Assembly: GCA_017998095.1 (NCBI GenBank)
Contig: JAGODU010000086.1
Location: 1-17,389, forward strand
Length of the DNA stretch: 17,389 bases
Reading direction: 5' to 3'
Source: Prolixibacteraceae bacterium
GTDB taxonomy: Bacteria > Bacteroidota > Bacteroidia > Bacteroidales > Prolixibacteraceae
The notes beneath the pieces were generated by a model. The model did no database searches, had not been told where the DNA came from, and was given only the letters and a program-made list of their open reading frames with translations. Positions 15,574 through 17,389 of the stretch are shown piece by piece. How positions within the stretch are numbered: position 1 is the first letter of the stretch; each line of letters opens with the position of its first letter. Position numbers and translations under genes: made by a program.

Positions 15574-16191
15574 ATGAAGACCAACCAAAACATAAGTAAA
15601 CATTTTAGCGTAACCTGCTTGATGTTTTTGTTTTCAACATTCATTGGAGTTGATGCCAAATGTCAAAATGATATAGTTTTAATTAATAAGAAGAACAAGA
15701 AGGAATTTATACTACCAAAAGAGCATCATCAACTTTATTTAAAAGTAATTCCGGCAAATAAAATTTTTGATAAGGTTAAAATGCCGCCAATTCAAGCGAA
15801 AGAATTTCCGATTGATTCAGGATATATTGGCACTCCTTACGAATACAGGGGGATAACATTTGACAGTATAACACTTCAGCTACCAAATTATTGGGAAAAT
15901 TCTATCAAAAAATACCAAATGCAATTTCGTATACCTCTATCCGATGTGTCTGAAATTTGCGTGCAACGGACATACAATAAAACCACTGAACAGGTATGGA
16001 TTTGGGGTGGCGTACTTGGTGTTGTTGGCCTAATAGCTGGTCCAAGTTATTATTTCACAGACCACAAGGCACTTGGGATAGGATGGTTTGCTCTTGGAAT
16101 TTCCTCAATTACAGCGTCAGTTATTTCATATAAAATTCACTTTGGCTACGATAAATATAAAAGGCTGTATTTTAATATCTTAGTTAAATGA
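15574..16191 (+). CDS. hypothetical exported protein with two C-terminal membrane helices, 205 aa
   Basis: An N-terminal hydrophobic segment (residues 10-28, HFSVTCLMFLFSTFIGVDA) looks like a signal peptide or anchor. A beta-rich middle follows (about 33-135), with the PLSDVSEICVQR block (121-132) just before two membrane helices (142-161, WIWGGVLGVVGLIAGPSYYF, and 167-187). I recognise no family. ATG 15574 is preferred to an in-frame TTG at 15556, since the signal peptide follows it directly. It is the last of four consecutive exported-protein genes and ends 107 bases from the convergent gene on the other strand. No terminator hairpin was seen in that gap, only a run of eight T. Confidence 0.78.
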   Translation: MKTNQNISKHFSVTCLMFLFSTFIGVDAKCQNDIVLINKKNKKEFILPKEHHQLYLKVIPANKIFDKVKMPPIQAKEFPIDSGYIGTPYEYRGITFDSITLQLPNYWENSIKKYQMQFRIPLSDVSEICVQRTYNKTTEQVWIWGGVLGVVGLIAGPSYYFTDHKALGIGWFALGISSITASVISYKIHFGYDKYKRLYFNILVK

Positions 16192-16298
16192 ATGGCATAT
16201 CCAGTACTACAGAATTATCAGTCAGATACAACAGTTTTTTGATTTACTATGTTGGCCATCAATCTTCATTTCATATTAACTTTTTTTTATCATAACTT

Positions 16299-16694
16299 TT
16301 AATTATATTCATTTTCGTCAAGCTCAAGCATTTCGTTTTTGATTTCCTTATTCTTTTGATAACTGATAGCCATATCTAAAACATCTTGCCACTCGATTAA
16401 AAGAAATTTGTAACGCTTTTCATGGATATCAAGATAGACTTTAGAAATAACTTCTGTGACAAAATCCTGAAGATGAACAATGATATTATTTTCTTCATAA
16501 TCAATATCCAGCAATTTTACAACACCAAAGCTTGAAGGTGTAACCATGAGGAATAAATGTGGAAGTATTGCCTTAAATGGCTTATGACTTAGTAATATAC
16601 GCAGGTGAGAGTAGTTATCAGAATTGGCCATTGATTCCAACAATTCATCTTCTGTAACTTTATTATCATCCGGTTTTGCATTCTTTGTATTCAT
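16299..16694 (-). CDS. hypothetical protein, 131 aa
   Basis: A soluble, acidic protein of 131 residues that I do not recognise. It opens MNTKNAKPDDNKVTEDELLESM, has a hydrophobic, beta-rich centre (ILPHLFLMVTPSSFGVVKLLDIDYEENNIIVHL) and a helical C-terminus ending LELDENEYN. I chose ATG 16694; the frame is open ten codons further to 16724, but that extension looks unlike protein. The gene stands alone on the minus strand, convergent with the exported-protein cluster. Its upstream region contains the 65-base dyad described separately, which would lie in its 5' leader or promoter. Confidence 0.65.
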   Translation of the reverse strand: MNTKNAKPDDNKVTEDELLESMANSDNYSHLRILLSHKPFKAILPHLFLMVTPSSFGVVKLLDIDYEENNIIVHLQDFVTEVISKVYLDIHEKRYKFLLIEWQDVLDMAISYQKNKEIKNEMLELDENEYN

Positions 16695-16747
16695 ATCGTA
16701 AGTTTTAATATAAATACTGTACAATGTGAGTAATATCTCCGATAATG

Positions 16748-16812
16748 CTTGTATCCCATACTACCCCCGTAGGAAGGTACAGGGGGCCTGAATCTGGAAG
16801 GGGTGATACAAG
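16748..16812. repeat. 65-base nested dyad (possible structured RNA or regulatory element)
   Basis: The outer arms CTTGTATC (16748-16755) and GATACAAG (16805-16812) are perfect reverse complements. Inside them CCCCCGTA (16763-16770) can pair with TACAGGGGG (16778-16786) with one bulge. A small hairpin, CTAC-CCCC-GTAG (16761-16772), is an alternative fold. The G+C content is well above the surroundings. On the plus strand it is followed by AAATAGTCTTTTTA, so weak termination is possible. On the minus strand it precedes the 131-aa gene. No known RNA family was recognised. Confidence 0.5.
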
Positions 16813-16834
16813 AAATAGTCTTTTTACTAATAAA

Positions 16835-16862
16835 TTTTTTTATAAAAATTTTTTTATAAAAA
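16835..16862. repeat. two tandem copies of a 14-base A/T unit
   Basis: TTTTTTTATAAAAA occurs twice without a gap (16835-16848, 16849-16862). Each copy is almost self-complementary. Such tracts bend DNA and can bind nucleoid or recombination proteins, but a function cannot be shown here. Confidence 0.7.
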
Positions 16863-16896
16863 TTGAAATCGGTTTATGATTTTTGGATATAGTTGT

Positions 16897-16916
16897 GGTG
16901 CAAATTTTGGTGCAAA
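16897..16916. repeat. direct repeat GGTGCAAA, two copies
   Basis: GGTGCAAA is present at 16897-16904 and 16909-16916, a 12-base spacing of about one helical turn. The pair lies immediately beyond the tRNA-Gly terminator, on the side where an element inserted at the tRNA 3' end would begin, so an integrase arm site is one possibility. Confidence 0.5.
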
Positions 16917-16954
16917 AGAAAAGGGACTTACTTTTGATGTTTTCGTAAGTCCCT
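16914..16954 (-). terminator. intrinsic terminator of the tRNA-Gly gene
   Basis: AGGGACTTAC (16922-16931) and GTAAGTCCCT (16945-16954) form a perfect 10-base stem with a 13-base loop. Read on the minus strand, the stem is followed by TTTTCTTTT (down to 16914). It begins ten bases beyond the tRNA 3' end, so it fits as the tRNA terminator. Confidence 0.85.
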
Positions 16955-16964
16955 GATTATTAAG

Positions 16965-17037
16965 AGCGGGAAACGGGATTCGAACCCGCGACCCTCAGCT
17001 TGGGAAGCTGATGCTCTGCCAACTGAGCTACTCCCGC
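16965..17037 (-). tRNA. tRNA-Gly (anticodon CCC)
   Basis: On the minus strand the 73 bases fold into a full cloverleaf. The acceptor GCGGGAG (17037-17031) pairs with TTCCCGC (16972-16966, one G-T pair), with discriminator T at 16965. The D arm is GCTC/GAGC with loop AGTTGGCA. The anticodon stem TCAGC/GCTGA has loop TTCCCAA, with the anticodon CCC at 17004-17002, which reads GGG. The T arm is GCGGG-TTCGAAT-CCCGT, where the last pair is G-T. CCA is not encoded. The gene has its own promoter and terminator, and its 3' end faces the accessory genes. Confidence 0.97.
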
Positions 17038-17056
17038 TTATCCCGGTCATGCAGTT

Positions 17057-17080
17057 TTGCAGTCTTGCAGTCTTGCAGTC
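17057..17080. repeat. three tandem copies of TTGCAGTC
   Basis: Three perfect 8-base units (17057-17064, 17065-17072, 17073-17080) are preceded by a partial copy, GCAGTT (17051-17056). They lie in the 5' leader of the tRNA-Gly transcript, between its promoter and the mature 5' end. Simple-repeat slippage would explain them. Confidence 0.8.
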
Positions 17081-17102
17081 TGTTCCTTTTTAAGTTCAGG
17101 CA

Positions 17103-17132
17103 CAAAAGTAATAAATACTCATGTCAATTCAA
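17103..17132 (-). promoter_or_regulatory. Bacteroidota-type promoter for tRNA-Gly
   Basis: On the minus strand TACTTTTG (17110-17103) matches the -7 element TAnnTTTG exactly, and a TTG (17132-17130) lies 19 bases upstream as the -33 element. It would start transcription around 17095, giving a leader of about 60 bases before the tRNA. Confidence 0.6.
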
Positions 17133-17158
17133 TCAAGGAGGGACATTTATCTCTGTTC

Positions 17159-17389
17159 CTATTTCAGGGAAACACCCGGAAGTGTTTTAATGACCTTGTT
17201 TTTATAATGATTGAATTTCTCAAGTGAAGTTATGAGTTCAGACATATTGGCCGGCCTTTTATTATTGTCAATCCACTCCGGCCGTTCTTCAAACATGCCT
17301 GAGTAATTATTTTTAACAAGATTCCTTGTAAAATCTCCCCAACCCTCACTGAAGGTGTAATTGATAATCAATCCGTTTTCGTTTCCAAC
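17159..17389 (-). CDS. C-terminal part of a hypothetical protein running off the right edge
   Basis: The frame is open from the last base of the window to a TAG at 17161-17159, so these 76 residues are the tail of a longer protein whose start lies outside. The segment includes NYTFSEGWGDFTRNLV and FEERPEWIDNNKRPANMSEL and ends LPGVSLK. It looks like ordinary soluble protein. I do not recognise the family from this fragment. It is read in the same direction as tRNA-Gly but separated from it by that gene's own promoter. Confidence 0.7.
   Translation of the reverse strand, partial: VGNENGLIINYTFSEGWGDFTRNLVKNNYSGMFEERPEWIDNNKRPANMSELITSLEKFNHYKNKVIKTLPGVSLK

Noticed and set aside
1..17389. CRISPR array or cas genes
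   Set aside because: No regularly spaced repeats of suitable length and no Cas motifs found; the repeats seen are short and tandem.
1..17389. Insertion sequence or transposase
   Set aside because: No DDE or HUH transposase-like protein and no terminal inverted repeats flanking a gene were seen.

Overview
The window is AT-rich DNA that most resembles Bacteroidota. Two promoters fit the Bacteroidota-type -33 TTG / -7 TAnnTTTG pattern, Shine-Dalgarno sites are mostly absent, and there are short lipoproteins with Bacteroidota-style signal peptides. Genus cannot be read from the sequence. Most of it is accessory DNA: an immunity island followed by exported proteins, reaching a tRNA-Gly gene near the right end.

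Positions 1-600 hold the possible tail of an upstream gene and an unrecognised 163-codon gene. A minus-strand operon (8985 to 767) then encodes an 80-residue unknown, HsdM, HsdS, a DUF262/HNH (GmrSD-like) protein, HsdR and a minimal YgjP-type zinc metallopeptidase, packed by 4- to 26-base overlaps or gaps of a few bases. This is a complete type I restriction-modification system with a probable type IV-like nuclease placed between HsdS and HsdR.

A plus-strand unit (9075-9951) follows: a good promoter overlapped by an inverted repeat, a possible 60-codon ORF and a serine recombinase of the resolvase/invertase type. Its stop codon lies 7 bases from that of a second minus-strand operon (13156 to 9959), which encodes a SIR2-domain protein, a CD-NTase (SMODS-type cyclic oligonucleotide synthase) and a two-helix SLATT-like membrane protein. 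CD-NTase plus SLATT reads as a minimal CBASS-like signalling pair. The SIR2 gene, 17 bases upstream in the same direction, would give it a second potential effector, and its usual catalytic His is Asn. This three-gene unit is the strongest candidate for something unusual here.

Positions 13486-16191 carry four consecutive plus-strand genes for exported proteins: a PEGA-like/beta-barrel lipoprotein, a small lipoprotein, a secreted protein and a protein with two C-terminal membrane helices. A hypothetical minus-strand gene (16694-16299) follows. A repeat-rich intergenic region then precedes a tRNA-Gly(CCC) gene with its own promoter and terminator. The tRNA 3' end faces the accessory genes, the arrangement expected if an element had integrated there, but no integrase or second attachment site is visible. 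The window ends inside the C-terminal part of another minus-strand gene.
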